From Nostoc sp. 'Peltigera membranacea cyanobiont' N6 (GTDB lineage Bacteria; Cyanobacteriota; Cyanobacteriia; Cyanobacteriales; Nostocaceae): a stretch of 64,000 nt of DNA. The stretch is from contig NZ_CP026681.1 in assembly GCF_002949735.1 (NCBI RefSeq), forward strand, positions 3,286,001 to 3,350,000, written 5' to 3'. Every line of letters starts with the position of its first letter. Within the stretch, counting starts at the first letter, position 1. The notes under the pieces are model-generated. The model had not been told where the DNA came from. It was given only the letters and a program-made list of their open reading frames with translations, and did not search any database. Positions 1 through 9,875 of this stretch are shown one piece after another. Position numbers and translations under genes: made by a program.

Positions 1-901
1 AGTACGAGAGATTTCACATTTTTAAATCGCAACACTAAAAAATTTCTGCCAATAGTCGAGGGAGAAATTAAACTCGTCCTATCTACCACTACCACGTTCA
101 CCACTGGAAGTCACTAACATTGTTCTCTCAACCAAAAATAAACGAAATAATTGTTCAACAGCAGATACATTACAATAGGGTTCAGTTAAAGCTAAAAACA
201 GAGATCCAAATAGGTTGAGTTGAAATATGATTCTTTTGAACTTTTTGTTTATTGAAGATTCCCTCAACCTCCTCTAGTGGTCTATCACAAAAGTTTTGAT
301 AGGTTTGTAATCAGCACTAAATTGCTTAAAAAGTCAATAATTAAAGTCCTTACTATAAACATGTATGTCCATCAGAATTAATAAGACAGACCACTACTAC
401 TTTTTCCGTACCTCTGAGATATTCGAGATTGACATCTACTAGCTTTATTGTTGTAATCAGCAGTTAAAAAAAATGATTTAGATGGTTCAAGCAAATGTAA
501 ATAAACTGTTGTTGGGTAAATGAGAGTTTGACAGAACTTTGTCAGTCTGAACCAGATTAGTTACCTACTGTGATTAGGAGATCCAATCAGGATTAGTGAG
601 TAGCCAAAGCTAGTAGAGAAAAATTAAACAAAGTCAAGTTCTGTATAAGTCGTTTAACTTTCCTTACACTTAGTATTCCCAAGTTATGTTCATAATCTAT
701 ACCAAGTAATAAACTAATTTTTGATTTTTAATTATTTCAAATAATTTTAACTAACAAATAATTCTGAGATTAACATCTGTAATTAGCACTTGGATCGAGA
801 CACCATTAACTAAAACATCTCGTATTTTTACAGGAATTATAGTAGAAATACGAGATGTTATACCCGAATTTACTTTATGTTAATATGCCTACGTGGATGC
901 A
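1..901. other. Gene-poor left edge with one long hairpin
   Basis: I find no convincing coding region here; short open frames lack family resemblance and ribosome binding sites. The stretch is AT-rich. The only clear structure is the inverted repeat at 813-859, listed separately. Confidence 0.5.
813..859 (-). terminator. Hairpin downstream of patatin gene
   Basis: Perfect 14-bp arms (AACATCTCGTATTT at 813-826 and its complement at 846-859) flank a 19-bp loop. It lies about 40 bp beyond the stop of the minus-strand patatin gene, so it may end that transcript. There is no strong T-run, so a simple intrinsic terminator is not certain. Confidence 0.45.
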
Positions 902-2077
902 CTAGTTATCTCTAATAAAAGAAGCGATCGCCTTTTTGATCGGAGAACCAGAGTCGTCTCTGGTATAGTAAGTAAGACCTCGGTCGATAAATGCAGAGGT
1001 AGTATCTATTAACTGCTGAATAATCTCCGCGCTAGCATTATCTATTTCTTCAGTAACTTTTTCGCCTGTAAATCGGTTTTTTCGATCTTCTGGAGGTAAT
1101 ACAATGCGAGGATCTTTATAAGTTTCTTTTGGCTTGGGTTGAAATGTCTCATTTAAGTCAAACTGAAGGCGTAAGTAACGTTTAGAATCGTATCCACCCA
1201 TGATTTGTCGGCAAATCGTACTATCAATCTCAGATGTAGGTTCCATAAAGATATTAGTCAGATTTTGTACCCAGTCTAAGCCTCTCCATTTGCTTATTTG
1301 CTTATATTGATATGGTTCACCAGTTTGACCTGTGCCAATAGAGAGGATAGAAATATCTTCTAATCGCAGATTATCCAATTTATATTTTTGCTTGATTGTT
1401 GAAGAGATTGAAGACTGACTTATCCTCATCACTAAACTCAAAGCTGCAAGACAAGGGTTGTTAGCAGAAACTCCGCCATCAATGTGTGGAAATTCCCAAT
1501 CCCCAAATTTTTCTTTATCTATAGGTTCTAATTTATATGGTGGGAAAAAACTGGGGGCTGAGGCAGAAGCGGTACATATTTCCCATAAATAACAGTCATC
1601 GTACCATCTGTCTCCTAAATCTGGATGACAGTTTGTAAAAAAGGTTGTATTTCGATATAGCGGATCGTAGGCAAGAATTAAAATAATCGGTTTTTCAATA
1701 TCCTTTATTCTTGTGGATTTGTACGCGTCTTTGAGGACGCTAGTAATTCCATCATGAGAATATTTAGCTGCTGAGAACACATCAATAATTGATTTTATGA
1801 TGGGTGGTAAGTTTTTGTAGCGGTTTTTTATAGCCGGTGGAAATATATCTTTACCCCGCTCTGTATACAGTTTAATTAGTTCATCACTCTGTTTTCCAAC
1901 AGCAATTCCTCCTGCTAAGATGGAACCGGTAGAAGTACCAGTAATCAGGTCAAAGTACTCATGTAAAAAATTTCCTTTCCCCTGATTTCTAATTTCTTTT
2001 TCTACTTGTTGAAGTATTCGTGCTGCAATAACTCCACGAATACCGCCACCGTCTAAAGCCAAAATTTTGAATGACAT
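902..2077 (-). CDS. Patatin-like phospholipase
   Basis: A 391-residue lipid acyl hydrolase of the patatin family. Visible motifs are the oxyanion loop GGGIRG (residues 10-15), the nucleophile elbow GTSTG with Ser49, and the DGG motif in FPHIDGGVSANNP near residue 198, whose Asp completes the Ser-Asp dyad. It starts directly at the domain (MSFKILALDGGG), with no signal peptide or membrane segment, so it should be cytosolic. Patatins of this layout include free-standing lipases and CapV effectors of cyclic-nucleotide defence. No nucleotide cyclase, Cap2/Cap3 gene or other defence gene is nearby, so a housekeeping or stress lipase is more likely. The family call is firm; substrate is unknown. 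Confidence 0.88.
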   Translation of the reverse strand: MSFKILALDGGGIRGVIAARILQQVEKEIRNQGKGNFLHEYFDLITGTSTGSILAGGIAVGKQSDELIKLYTERGKDIFPPAIKNRYKNLPPIIKSIIDVFSAAKYSHDGITSVLKDAYKSTRIKDIEKPIILILAYDPLYRNTTFFTNCHPDLGDRWYDDCYLWEICTASASAPSFFPPYKLEPIDKEKFGDWEFPHIDGGVSANNPCLAALSLVMRISQSSISSTIKQKYKLDNLRLEDISILSIGTGQTGEPYQYKQISKWRGLDWVQNLTNIFMEPTSEIDSTICRQIMGGYDSKRYLRLQFDLNETFQPKPKETYKDPRIVLPPEDRKNRFTGEKVTEEIDNASAEIIQQLIDTTSAFIDRGLTYYTRDDSGSPIKKAIASFIRDN

Positions 2078-2493
2078 AGCAATTGTCCTTGATTATTTCT
2101 ATAGCCCCTTTTTAAGAGGGGTTGGGGCATCTTCCCTCGGTAAACAAGCTAACCGAACTGTATTGCATAAACACAGAGTGGCTTCCCGCACGTTAGGAAA
2201 CAAAGGAATAAGAGTTTCAGAGAGTTATTGTGTAAGTCCTATAGTTATTGAAGATTTGACTTTAAACACCTATAAATAAATTCAGGGTTTTAAGTTGCAA
2301 TTTTTGATACAGCGACAAGTCAATACCCTTTGGTTAAAAGGGTAAAGGAGGAAAAACAAAAATTTTCATCTTTTAGCTTTAACCAAACCACATTGGTCTA
2401 GTCTTAACTCTAGATAGATGAAAATCTTGCCAGTTCAAGTATGGCTTTGATGTAAAATTATTTGTCTAGTACGTAAGCTTAAATAAATATTTG
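2078..2493. other. Intergenic spacer with G/C-rich repeat
   Basis: Spacer between two minus-strand genes. It carries a dispersed repeat at about 2102-2135, a CCCCTTTTTTAAGAGGGG hairpin followed by TTGGGGCATCTTCC. A close relative lies at about 43696-43730. A plus-strand open frame at 2067-2279 resembles no known family and looks accidental. Confidence 0.45.
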
Positions 2494-3855
2494 CTATAAG
2501 AAAGTTAAAGCTTGACCACGCACTTCTGTATTGACCTGACCTTTGTCATAAACTATTTCACCCCCGACAATAGTTGTTGTAGCCCAGCCAGTAAGGTTCC
2601 AGCCTTCAAAGGGACTCCAACGGCATTTGGTTAAAAGCTCCTCGCGCCGGACTGGACGGTATGTGTTTAAATCTACAAGCACTAAATCGGCATCGTAACC
2701 AGGTGCGATCGCTCCTTTATTGGGAATACCATAACCTACAGCTACATTCTTAGACATCCAGTTCACAACTTGGGCAACAGTACACTTTCCCTCCATCGCC
2801 GCAGTTAGCATCAACGCTAGGGAAGTTTCCACCCCAGGCATTCCCGAAGGACTATTGGGGTATTCTTGAGCTTTTTCTTCTAAGGTGTGCGGCGCGTGAT
2901 CTGTAGCGATGAAATCAATCACGCCATCGCGCAAAGCTTGCCAAAGGACTTCGTTATCGTGGGGCGATCGCAAAGGTGGATTCATCTGTGCTAAGGTACC
3001 AATCTTTTCATAAGCACTGGTGTTCAACAACAAATGCTGTGGTGTTACCTCTGCTGTCACCCAACTAGGTTTCTCCTGACGCAGCAAATCTGCTTCTTCG
3101 GCTGTTGACATGTGGAGAATATGCAGACGACGTTGATATTTTTGCGAAAGTTTTAATGCCAGTTGGGTTGCTAGCATTGCCGCTTGATTATCTTGAATTT
3201 GCGAGTGAACGGCTGGGTTGTGGATGTTGGCAAATTCTTGGCGGCGTTGATTGATTCTAGCTTGATCTTCGGCATGAACGGCAATCAAGCGAGCCTGCTT
3301 TGCAGGATCTTCGCTAACGCCTTTCGCAAATATCGCCTCCAATGCTGTTTCGCCATCAACCAGCAACTGACCGTGCATCGACCCCATGAAAATCTTAATT
3401 CCTGGTGTTGGCTTTGCCAAAAGCAAATCTGGGAGATTCTCTGCTGTTGCTCCAATAAAAAAGCCATAATTAACCACGCACTTTTGTGAGGCTCGGTCTA
3501 GCTTGTCGTCTAAAGTCTGCTGTGTCGTCGTCAGGGGGCGCGTATTGGGCATTTCTAAAAATGTTGTGACTCCACCTTTAGCACATGCACAACTGGCAGT
3601 GAATAAATCTTCCTTGTGTTCTAGTCCAGGTTCCCGAAAATGTACCTGCGGATCGATAACTCCCGGCAACAAAGTTAACCCTTCTGCGTCAATTTCAGTG
3701 GCTAGTGGTGTTTGGGAGATTTCTGGCGCAACTTCGACTATTTGGCGATCGCGCGTCAACACATCCCCAATCATCAGTTCACCATTAGGTAAGACTATGC
3801 GAGCGCGGCGGATCAGTAAAATTTTTGGAGATGACATAGGGCTAACAAAGTTCAC
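2494..3855 (-). CDS. pyrC: Dihydroorotase, type I
   Basis: Third step of pyrimidine synthesis: reversible cyclisation of N-carbamoyl-aspartate to dihydroorotate. The 453-residue amidohydrolase shows the metal-binding DPQVHFREPG motif, GKVL-region equivalents GIKIFMGS, HAED, HILHMST and the DHAPHTLEEK segment typical of long cyanobacterial/type I enzymes. The start could be MNFVSPMSSPK or the internal MSSPK at residue 7. Between AIFAKG and LIAVHAED there are about ten extra residues (VSEDPAKQAR), encoded by DNA containing the small palindrome CCTGCAAAGCAGG at about 3295-3307. This looks like an in-frame repeat insertion at a loop. It is a free-standing gene with no pyrimidine neighbours. Confidence 0.93.
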   Translation of the reverse strand: MNFVSPMSSPKILLIRRARIVLPNGELMIGDVLTRDRQIVEVAPEISQTPLATEIDAEGLTLLPGVIDPQVHFREPGLEHKEDLFTASCACAKGGVTTFLEMPNTRPLTTTQQTLDDKLDRASQKCVVNYGFFIGATAENLPDLLLAKPTPGIKIFMGSMHGQLLVDGETALEAIFAKGVSEDPAKQARLIAVHAEDQARINQRRQEFANIHNPAVHSQIQDNQAAMLATQLALKLSQKYQRRLHILHMSTAEEADLLRQEKPSWVTAEVTPQHLLLNTSAYEKIGTLAQMNPPLRSPHDNEVLWQALRDGVIDFIATDHAPHTLEEKAQEYPNSPSGMPGVETSLALMLTAAMEGKCTVAQVVNWMSKNVAVGYGIPNKGAIAPGYDADLVLVDLNTYRPVRREELLTKCRWSPFEGWNLTGWATTTIVGGEIVYDKGQVNTEVRGQALTFL

Positions 3856-4241
3856 ACAGGGAGCTATATATTACAGACAGATAACTATGATTTTAAGTTA
3901 AACTTAGTCGCACTCTGCGTGTTAAATTTTTTGCCGCGCGTTAAAAAAAAGTTTACTTTTAATCTATGAAGTACTCTGTCAATCAATTTGGGATTTGGGA
4001 TTTGGGATTTGGGATTGACCTTATCCTACAAGGGATAAAGTTTGGGGATTTTAGGTTGTTTTGTTTTTGCCTACCAGAGACCAGTCATAATCCTCAATCC
4101 AAAATCTAAAATCCCCAATCTAAAATTGGTAGTCAGGATGCCAACATAATCAGGAAATTAAAATTTTCCCGTTAAGATTAACAGATAAAGTCTCACTAGG
4201 TGAGTTAATTACCTATATCTTTCCTTCCGTTAAGTAATTTC
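3856..4241. repeat. Spacer with 7-bp tandem repeats
   Basis: Divergent spacer between pyrC and lepB. It holds four to five tandem GGGATTT units at about 3987-4017 and complementary-looking AATCCCCAATCTAAAAT-type stretches near 4090-4130, as is usual for Nostoc-group short tandemly repeated repetitive sequences. The near-palindrome CTCACTAGGTGAG sits about 40 bp before lepB. Both promoters must lie here; I cannot assign a specific regulator. Confidence 0.6.
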
Positions 4242-4883
4242 ATGCAAAATCAAGTGCCTGATAACAACTCTAGTCAACAACCCGATAATTCCTGGATCGC
4301 AGAACTAGGTAGAACAATTGTATTGAGTATTATTCTAGCTCTGGGTATTCGTACCTTTGTTGCTGAAGCACGCTGGATTCCTTCTGGATCGATGGAACCG
4401 ACTCTGCATGGTACGCCAAACCAGTGGGAAGCAGACAAAATCATTGTCGATAAATTGAAATATAAATTTGCTGACCCGCAGAGGGGAGATATTGTGGTAT
4501 TTTCACCTACAAAAGAGTTGCAAAAAGAACAATACCAGGATGCTTTTATAAAACGGGTGATTGGCTTACCTGGAGAACAAGTACAACTTAGAGATGGCAA
4601 GGTCTATATTAATAATAAACCCCTACCAGAAACTAATTATCTCAGTTCTGGCCAGACCACTGTAATTGATGTTTGCCAATCAGGGCCACAGCCACCTTTT
4701 TTAGCAAGACCCCAGACTATACCAACCGATTCATACTTGGTTCTAGGTGATAATCGTACCAATAGTTACGATGGACGCTGTTGGGGTGTTGTCCCCCGCC
4801 AAAATATTATTGGACGGGCTGTAGTTCGCTTCTGGCCTCTAAATCACATTGGGGGAATAGACAAATCGCCACTATATCCATAA
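4242..4883 (+). CDS. lepB: Signal peptidase I
   Basis: Membrane-bound serine protease that removes signal peptides from exported proteins. The 213-residue protein has one N-terminal membrane anchor (TIVLSIILALGIRTF, about residues 27-43). It then shows the catalytic Ser motif SGSMEPTL, the Lys motif GDIVVFSPTKE...FIKRVIGLPGE with the general-base Lys, and box E GDNRTNSYDGRCWG. A single transmembrane segment and about 200 residues are normal for cyanobacterial LepB. It is co-oriented with the following MOSC gene at a distance of about 105 bp, filled with short repeats, so co-transcription is possible but not evident. Confidence 0.95.
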   Translation: MQNQVPDNNSSQQPDNSWIAELGRTIVLSIILALGIRTFVAEARWIPSGSMEPTLHGTPNQWEADKIIVDKLKYKFADPQRGDIVVFSPTKELQKEQYQDAFIKRVIGLPGEQVQLRDGKVYINNKPLPETNYLSSGQTTVIDVCQSGPQPPFLARPQTIPTDSYLVLGDNRTNSYDGRCWGVVPRQNIIGRAVVRFWPLNHIGGIDKSPLYP

Positions 4884-4989
4884 ATTAACAATATTATTAG
4901 GTGGATAAGTAACAAAAGAATTTTAGATTTTAGATTGGGGGCTGCTAAATCACCAATCTTTAATCCCAAATCCCAAATCCCAAATTGCT

Positions 4990-5775
4990 ATGATGCCTTA
5001 CCTAGCTAAGATTTTACTGTATCCAGTAAAATCACTGGATGGTGTTGAAGTTGAAAAAGCTACAGTTCTTGCCAGTGGCGCACTACAGCATGACCGCGAG
5101 TTGGCTATTTTTGACGAACAGGGTAAGTTTGTCAATGGCAAACTTCATGCTAAAATCCATTTACTAAGGGTGCAATTTACACTCCTCAATAGAACTATCT
5201 CGTTACAAATTCCAGGCGGCGACTCACAACAAATTTTTCACCTGGATGATAACCGGCAAGCCTTAGAAGCAACTTTAAGTGATTATTTTGGGTTTGCTGT
5301 CACATTAAGACAAAACTCTTTTATGGGCTTTCCTGACGATACACGCTCACCAGGGCCAACGGTAGTTAGTACAGCAACGTTGACAGAAGTCGCTTCTTGG
5401 TTTCCCGGTTTAAGTGTAGATGAAATCCGCCGACGGATGCGTGCCAATATCGAGATTGATGGTGTACCAGCATTTTGGGAAGATCGGCTATTTAGCGAAC
5501 AAGGTGATTTAGTCTCCTTTCGAGTAGGAGATGTAGATTTATTTGGGGTTAATCCATGCCAGCGTTGTATAGTCCCAACCCGCGATTCTTACTTAGGGGA
5601 AGCTTACCCAAACTTCCAAAAAATCTTTGCAACCCAGCGACAAGCAACTCTACCAAATTGGGTTGCTTCATCGCCTTTTAATCACTTTTACAGATTGAGT
5701 GTTAATACCCAATTACCCCCATCGTCAGCCGGAAAAATTTTACAAATCGGCGATGAAGTTGACATACTTCTATAA
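4990..5775 (+). CDS. MOSC domain-containing protein
   Basis: A 261-residue protein with the MOSC N-terminal beta-barrel domain (opening LAKILLYPVKSLDGVEVEKA) followed by the MOSC domain, which carries the conserved Cys segment NPCQRCIVPTRD near residue 195. Family members are molybdenum-cofactor-binding, mARC/YcbX-like reductases or sulfur carriers, usually reducing N-hydroxylated compounds. No partner reductase is adjacent. The start is either of two consecutive ATG codons (MMPYLAK). The family assignment is secure; substrate is not deducible. Confidence 0.88.
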   Translation: MMPYLAKILLYPVKSLDGVEVEKATVLASGALQHDRELAIFDEQGKFVNGKLHAKIHLLRVQFTLLNRTISLQIPGGDSQQIFHLDDNRQALEATLSDYFGFAVTLRQNSFMGFPDDTRSPGPTVVSTATLTEVASWFPGLSVDEIRRRMRANIEIDGVPAFWEDRLFSEQGDLVSFRVGDVDLFGVNPCQRCIVPTRDSYLGEAYPNFQKIFATQRQATLPNWVASSPFNHFYRLSVNTQLPPSSAGKILQIGDEVDILL

Positions 5776-6302
5776 GTAAATTAATATTTGGTTACAATAA
5801 AAAATACTAAGTAAATTTTTTTGCCTTTTTTTTGTTTTTACTATGTATTTGGATGAAAATTTTAAAATTGTTGTAGTTGAATATAAGTTTTTGTAACCAG
5901 TCCAGGGGTTTTGAGACTGGAAAATCAAGACCTCAGCAATTCAAAATTTAACTTGGGATTGGGTGCTAATGGCGACCAGAATTTTAGAATGGCATACTGG
6001 ATGCTTATGGGTTAAATTTCAGTTTAGTGGAGCAAATGTACTGATATATTGTCGGCAAAACTAAGCAAATTAAGCTGCGATGTCTACGACGGGCTGTTTG
6101 GTATCGCAAAGTTTGAAAATTCGGCGTTGGAGGAACTTAGCTATTTAGTAAATATAAGAACCGAATTCAGAATGCTTTTTTATACTCATTCTTCTCAGAG
6201 ATGTCATAGTCAAAGCGATGACATACCGGATTTTTTTAGTATTAAATGTAGCTGATATGGCAAAAATGCCCCAAGTAGATGCTGGGGAAAAATTAAACAA
6301 CA
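5776..6302. other. Spacer upstream of hybrid kinase
   Basis: AT-rich 0.5-kb spacer. A 68-codon open frame at 6049-6255 has no ATG supported by a ribosome binding site and no family resemblance, so I do not call it. The promoter of the three-gene signalling run presumably lies here. I see no recognisable riboswitch or repeat. Confidence 0.4.
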
Positions 6303-9300
6303 ATGTTATCCAAACTTCGGCCTGTCAAATCTATTAATCGCTTAGTTGGCAAAGTCTATGCCAAGATGCCTCTGAGGTATGTTCTGATTGTGCCCTTTAT
6401 ATTACAAATTTTTGGGGCGGTGGGACTTGTGGGCTATCTTTCGTATCAAAACGGACACAAAGCGGTCAGGGAGCTTGCTACTCAATTAGAAAATGAAATC
6501 TGCGATCGCATTGAACAACATCTTGATAGCTATTTAACAACTCCGAAGCAAATTAATCAAATCAACTTAGATGCAATTGAACTAGGTTTGCTCAACCTTG
6601 CGGACTTTAAAACTACCGGAAACTACTTTTGGAAACAAATGCAGGTTTTCAATGTTGGCTACAATAGCTTTGCCAATCCCAAAGGTGAGTTCATCGGTAT
6701 TGAACGCCTAAATAATGGCAAGCTGTTGATTAACGAAGTTAGTGAAAAGCATGGTATAGGGAAACTTTATATTTACAATTCAGACCTGAAGGGGAATCGC
6801 CGCCAGCTTCAGCAAGTCAAAAATTACGATCCTCGTCTGGAAGCGTGGTATACAGATGCAGTCAATGCAGGTAAACCCGTCTGGAGTAAAATTTATCAAT
6901 GGGAAGATAAACCAGAAATTTTATCTATATCTTCTAGCTATCCTGTTTACAATAAAAATCATCAACTTGTTGGGGTAATTAGTGTTGATTTGATCTTGTC
7001 ACAAATCAGCAATTTTTTAGCCAACTTAAATACTGAAAGACCGGGTAAAACTTTTATTTTAGAACGTTCCGGGTTAATCGTAGCTTCTTCTACTGAGCCT
7101 CCATATACTATCATTAATGGTCAAATAAAGCGTCGAGCGGCATTAGACAGTCAAAATTCTTTGATTCGACTTTCAACCCAGTCTTTGATCGAACGCTTTG
7201 GCAATCTGAGATTTGTTGCGGGAAAGCAACAGCTAAGTTTTAACGCCGATGGAATCCGCTATTTTGTGCAGGTAAAAAGTTGGAGGGACGAACCGGGTTT
7301 AGATTGGCTAATCGTGGCGGTGATTCCCGAAGGCGAATTTATGGAGCAAGTTAATGCTAACACCCGAATCGTGATTTTGCTGTGCATAGTTGCTTTTTTG
7401 GTAGCTACAAGAATTGGGATTTTGACCGCTCGCTGGGTAATTAAGCCAATTTTACAATTAAACACATCAGCTAAGAAAATTGCTCAAGGAGAATGGGAGC
7501 AAACACCAGAAATAAAGCGCTCCGATGAACTGGGGGAACTAGCCAAGTCATTTGAAACGATGGCAAAGCAACTCAAAACATCTTTTAGTGTATTGGAAGC
7601 AAGAAATGCTCAGATGCAAGTCTTAAATGAGGCGCTATGTGAGAGTCAGAGTCGGTTAACTCAATTTTTAGAAGCCATACCAGTTGGTGTATTTATTGCA
7701 GATGCTAAAGGTGAACCTTATTACATAAATCAGATTGGGCAGCAAATTCTTGGTCAAGAAGCGATGTCTAATAACGAGCCACTAAGCATCTACGCACAAG
7801 TTACCACCAAAAAATTGTCACAGGTATATCAAATTTACCTTGCTGGGACAGATCGACTCTACCCCAGCGATCGCCTACCAATTGCGAGAGCATTACTTGG
7901 GGAAAGCAGCAGAGTGGATGATATAGAAATTCACCATTGTGACAAGATTATTCCCATTGAAGTTTTAGGAGAGCCAATCTATGATGAATCGGGGAATCTA
8001 GCTTTTGCGATCGCCACATTTTTTGACACCACCCAACGCAAACACACAGAAAAGTTATTAGCAGAATATAATCGCACCTTAGAAGCTCAGGTAAAAAAAC
8101 GGACTGATGAGTTCCAGCAAGTTATTGAACAACTGCAAACTACCCAAGAAGAACTGATTCAATCGCAAGCAATCGCCGCGCAGGAACAACAAGCAGCTAT
8201 TCGTGAAGCAGCACGAAGCGCCGCCGCCAACCTCGCTAAAAGTGAATTCCTCGCTAACATGAGCCACGAACTGCGTACCCCACTCAATGCAATTCTTGGT
8301 TTCACCCAAGTCATGAGCCGAGATTATTCGCTATCTGGCGAACATCAAGAAAACTTGGCAATTATTAATCGTGCTGGCGAACATCTACTTAACTTAATTA
8401 ACGACATTCTCGAAATGTCCAAAATCGAAGCTGGCAGAATTACATTAAATCTTAGTAGCTTTGACTTAATTCATCTATTAAAGAACTTAGAAGAGATGTT
8501 GCACTTGCGGGCTGCATCTAGAAATTTAGAATTAGTATTTGAATATCCCCAAGACATTCCTCAGTACATAGAAACAGACGAAAATAAACTGTGTCAAGTC
8601 TTGCTCAACCTCTTAGGAAATGCCATCAAATTTACTGATAGGGGAAGGGTAACATTACGGGTGAGACTGGGGGCTGGAGACTGGGGAACTGAGGACAAAG
8701 AGGAAAGAGATAATAATTCTTCATTCTCCCCCTTATCACCTACTCCCCGCCCCTTTGCCTCTTCATCCCAATCCTTAATCTTCGAGGTAGAAGATACTGG
8801 TTGTGGTATTACCTCACAAGAAATTAACTTACTGTTTGAGGCTTTTGAGCAAACTGAAATCGGTAGAAAATGCCAGCAAGGGACGGGACTAGGTTTAGCG
8901 ATTAGCCGTAAATATGTGGAACTGATGGGAGGAGATATTACTGTTAGCAGTATGCCTGGTATTGGTAGTACATTTGTTTTTGATATTCAGATTGCTTTAA
9001 CTTGCCCCAGAGAAATCCCGACAAACCAAATTAAATATCAGATTCTCACTTTGGCACCGACTGAAAGAACATACCGGATCTTAGTCGTTGACGATTCTCA
9101 AGAAAGCCGTCTTTTATTAGTTAAAATTCTCACATCTCTAGGCTTTGAAATCAGAGAAGCTACAGATGGTGCTGAAGCGATCGCTAATTGGGAATCTTGG
9201 CAGCCACACTTGATTTTTATGGATATGCGAATGCCTGTCATGGACGGTTATGAAGCCACAAGAATAATTAAGGCTAGAGAAATAGGGCATAGGGAAGTTA

Positions 9301-9875
9301 ATATGTTGCGGGAGTTTCCTAAGTTGTACTCCTATCAAGAAGCAATAGGTGCGATCGGAAACGATCCTTCCGATCCATCCACTTTGCGATTGCCAACAGC
9401 CCTAGCTCCCCCTTCCAACATCTCTGAGATAGAACAAGGTTGTTACAATAAACACACGATAATTATTGCTCTAACTGCTAGCGCCTTTGAGGAAGAGCGC
9501 CAAAAAATCTTATCCATTGGCTGCGACGATTTTATTCGCAAGCCATTCACACAGGAAGTATTATTGGAAAAACTGAGTCAACATTTGGGTGTAAAGTATA
9601 CCAACAAAATAGAAAAAACCAACACAGCAGTCGTCGATCGAGCTACACAGAGATTTGTCAGTGTTGCTGAACTCCTCAGCCATATATCACAAATGTCACC
9701 TGAATGGCTACAAAAGATCCACTATGCCGCAGCCAGCTGTAGCGATGAACTGATTTTAGAGTTAATCAAGCAAATTCCACCAGACAATGTTCAGGTTTTC
9801 CAAGTTCTTAGGGATTTAGCAAATAACTACCAGTTTGAAAAAATCATGGAATTGACTAAAACAAACGTAGAATGA
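6303..9875 (+). CDS. Hybrid sensor histidine kinase (Cache-HAMP-PAS-HK-REC)
   Basis: A 1190-residue membrane receptor kinase. In order: first membrane segment (about 24-50), extracytoplasmic dCache-type sensor region (about 55-345), second membrane segment (about 353-373), HAMP, PAS (about 453-580), coiled coil, HisKA with phosphoacceptor His655 in MSHELRTP, HATPase, then a C-terminal receiver with acidic pair D930-D931 and phosphoacceptor Asp974. The HATPase domain holds about 38 extra low-complexity residues encoded near 8660-8775. The receiver holds about 45 extra residues encoded near 9285-9455. Both look like in-frame intergenic repeat insertions. The stop overlaps the next gene by 4 nt (ATGA), implying translational coupling with the c-di-GMP protein. 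Confidence 0.92.
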   Translation: MLSKLRPVKSINRLVGKVYAKMPLRYVLIVPFILQIFGAVGLVGYLSYQNGHKAVRELATQLENEICDRIEQHLDSYLTTPKQINQINLDAIELGLLNLADFKTTGNYFWKQMQVFNVGYNSFANPKGEFIGIERLNNGKLLINEVSEKHGIGKLYIYNSDLKGNRRQLQQVKNYDPRLEAWYTDAVNAGKPVWSKIYQWEDKPEILSISSSYPVYNKNHQLVGVISVDLILSQISNFLANLNTERPGKTFILERSGLIVASSTEPPYTIINGQIKRRAALDSQNSLIRLSTQSLIERFGNLRFVAGKQQLSFNADGIRYFVQVKSWRDEPGLDWLIVAVIPEGEFMEQVNANTRIVILLCIVAFLVATRIGILTARWVIKPILQLNTSAKKIAQGEWEQTPEIKRSDELGELAKSFETMAKQLKTSFSVLEARNAQMQVLNEALCESQSRLTQFLEAIPVGVFIADAKGEPYYINQIGQQILGQEAMSNNEPLSIYAQVTTKKLSQVYQIYLAGTDRLYPSDRLPIARALLGESSRVDDIEIHHCDKIIPIEVLGEPIYDESGNLAFAIATFFDTTQRKHTEKLLAEYNRTLEAQVKKRTDEFQQVIEQLQTTQEELIQSQAIAAQEQQAAIREAARSAAANLAKSEFLANMSHELRTPLNAILGFTQVMSRDYSLSGEHQENLAIINRAGEHLLNLINDILEMSKIEAGRITLNLSSFDLIHLLKNLEEMLHLRAASRNLELVFEYPQDIPQYIETDENKLCQVLLNLLGNAIKFTDRGRVTLRVRLGAGDWGTEDKEERDNNSSFSPLSPTPRPFASSSQSLIFEVEDTGCGITSQEINLLFEAFEQTEIGRKCQQGTGLGLAISRKYVELMGGDITVSSMPGIGSTFVFDIQIALTCPREIPTNQIKYQILTLAPTERTYRILVVDDSQESRLLLVKILTSLGFEIREATDGAEAIANWESWQPHLIFMDMRMPVMDGYEATRIIKAREIGHREVNMLREFPKLYSYQEAIGAIGNDPSDPSTLRLPTALAPPSNISEIEQGCYNKHTIIIALTASAFEEERQKILSIGCDDFIRKPFTQEVLLEKLSQHLGVKYTNKIEKTNTAVVDRATQRFVSVAELLSHISQMSPEWLQKIHYAAASCSDELILELIKQIPPDNVQVFQVLRDLANNYQFEKIMELTKTNVE

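Noticed and set aside
902..2077. CBASS defence operon with CapV-type patatin effector
   Set aside because: No nucleotidyltransferase or accessory Cap gene lies nearby; the left flank has no gene at all.
2067..2279. 70-codon plus-strand frame overlapping the patatin start
   Set aside because: It runs through a dispersed G/C hairpin repeat and the 5' end of a well-supported gene on the other strand.
6049..6255. 68-codon plus-strand open frame before the hybrid kinase
   Set aside because: No supported start or ribosome binding site, no family resemblance, and a composition typical of AT-rich spacer.
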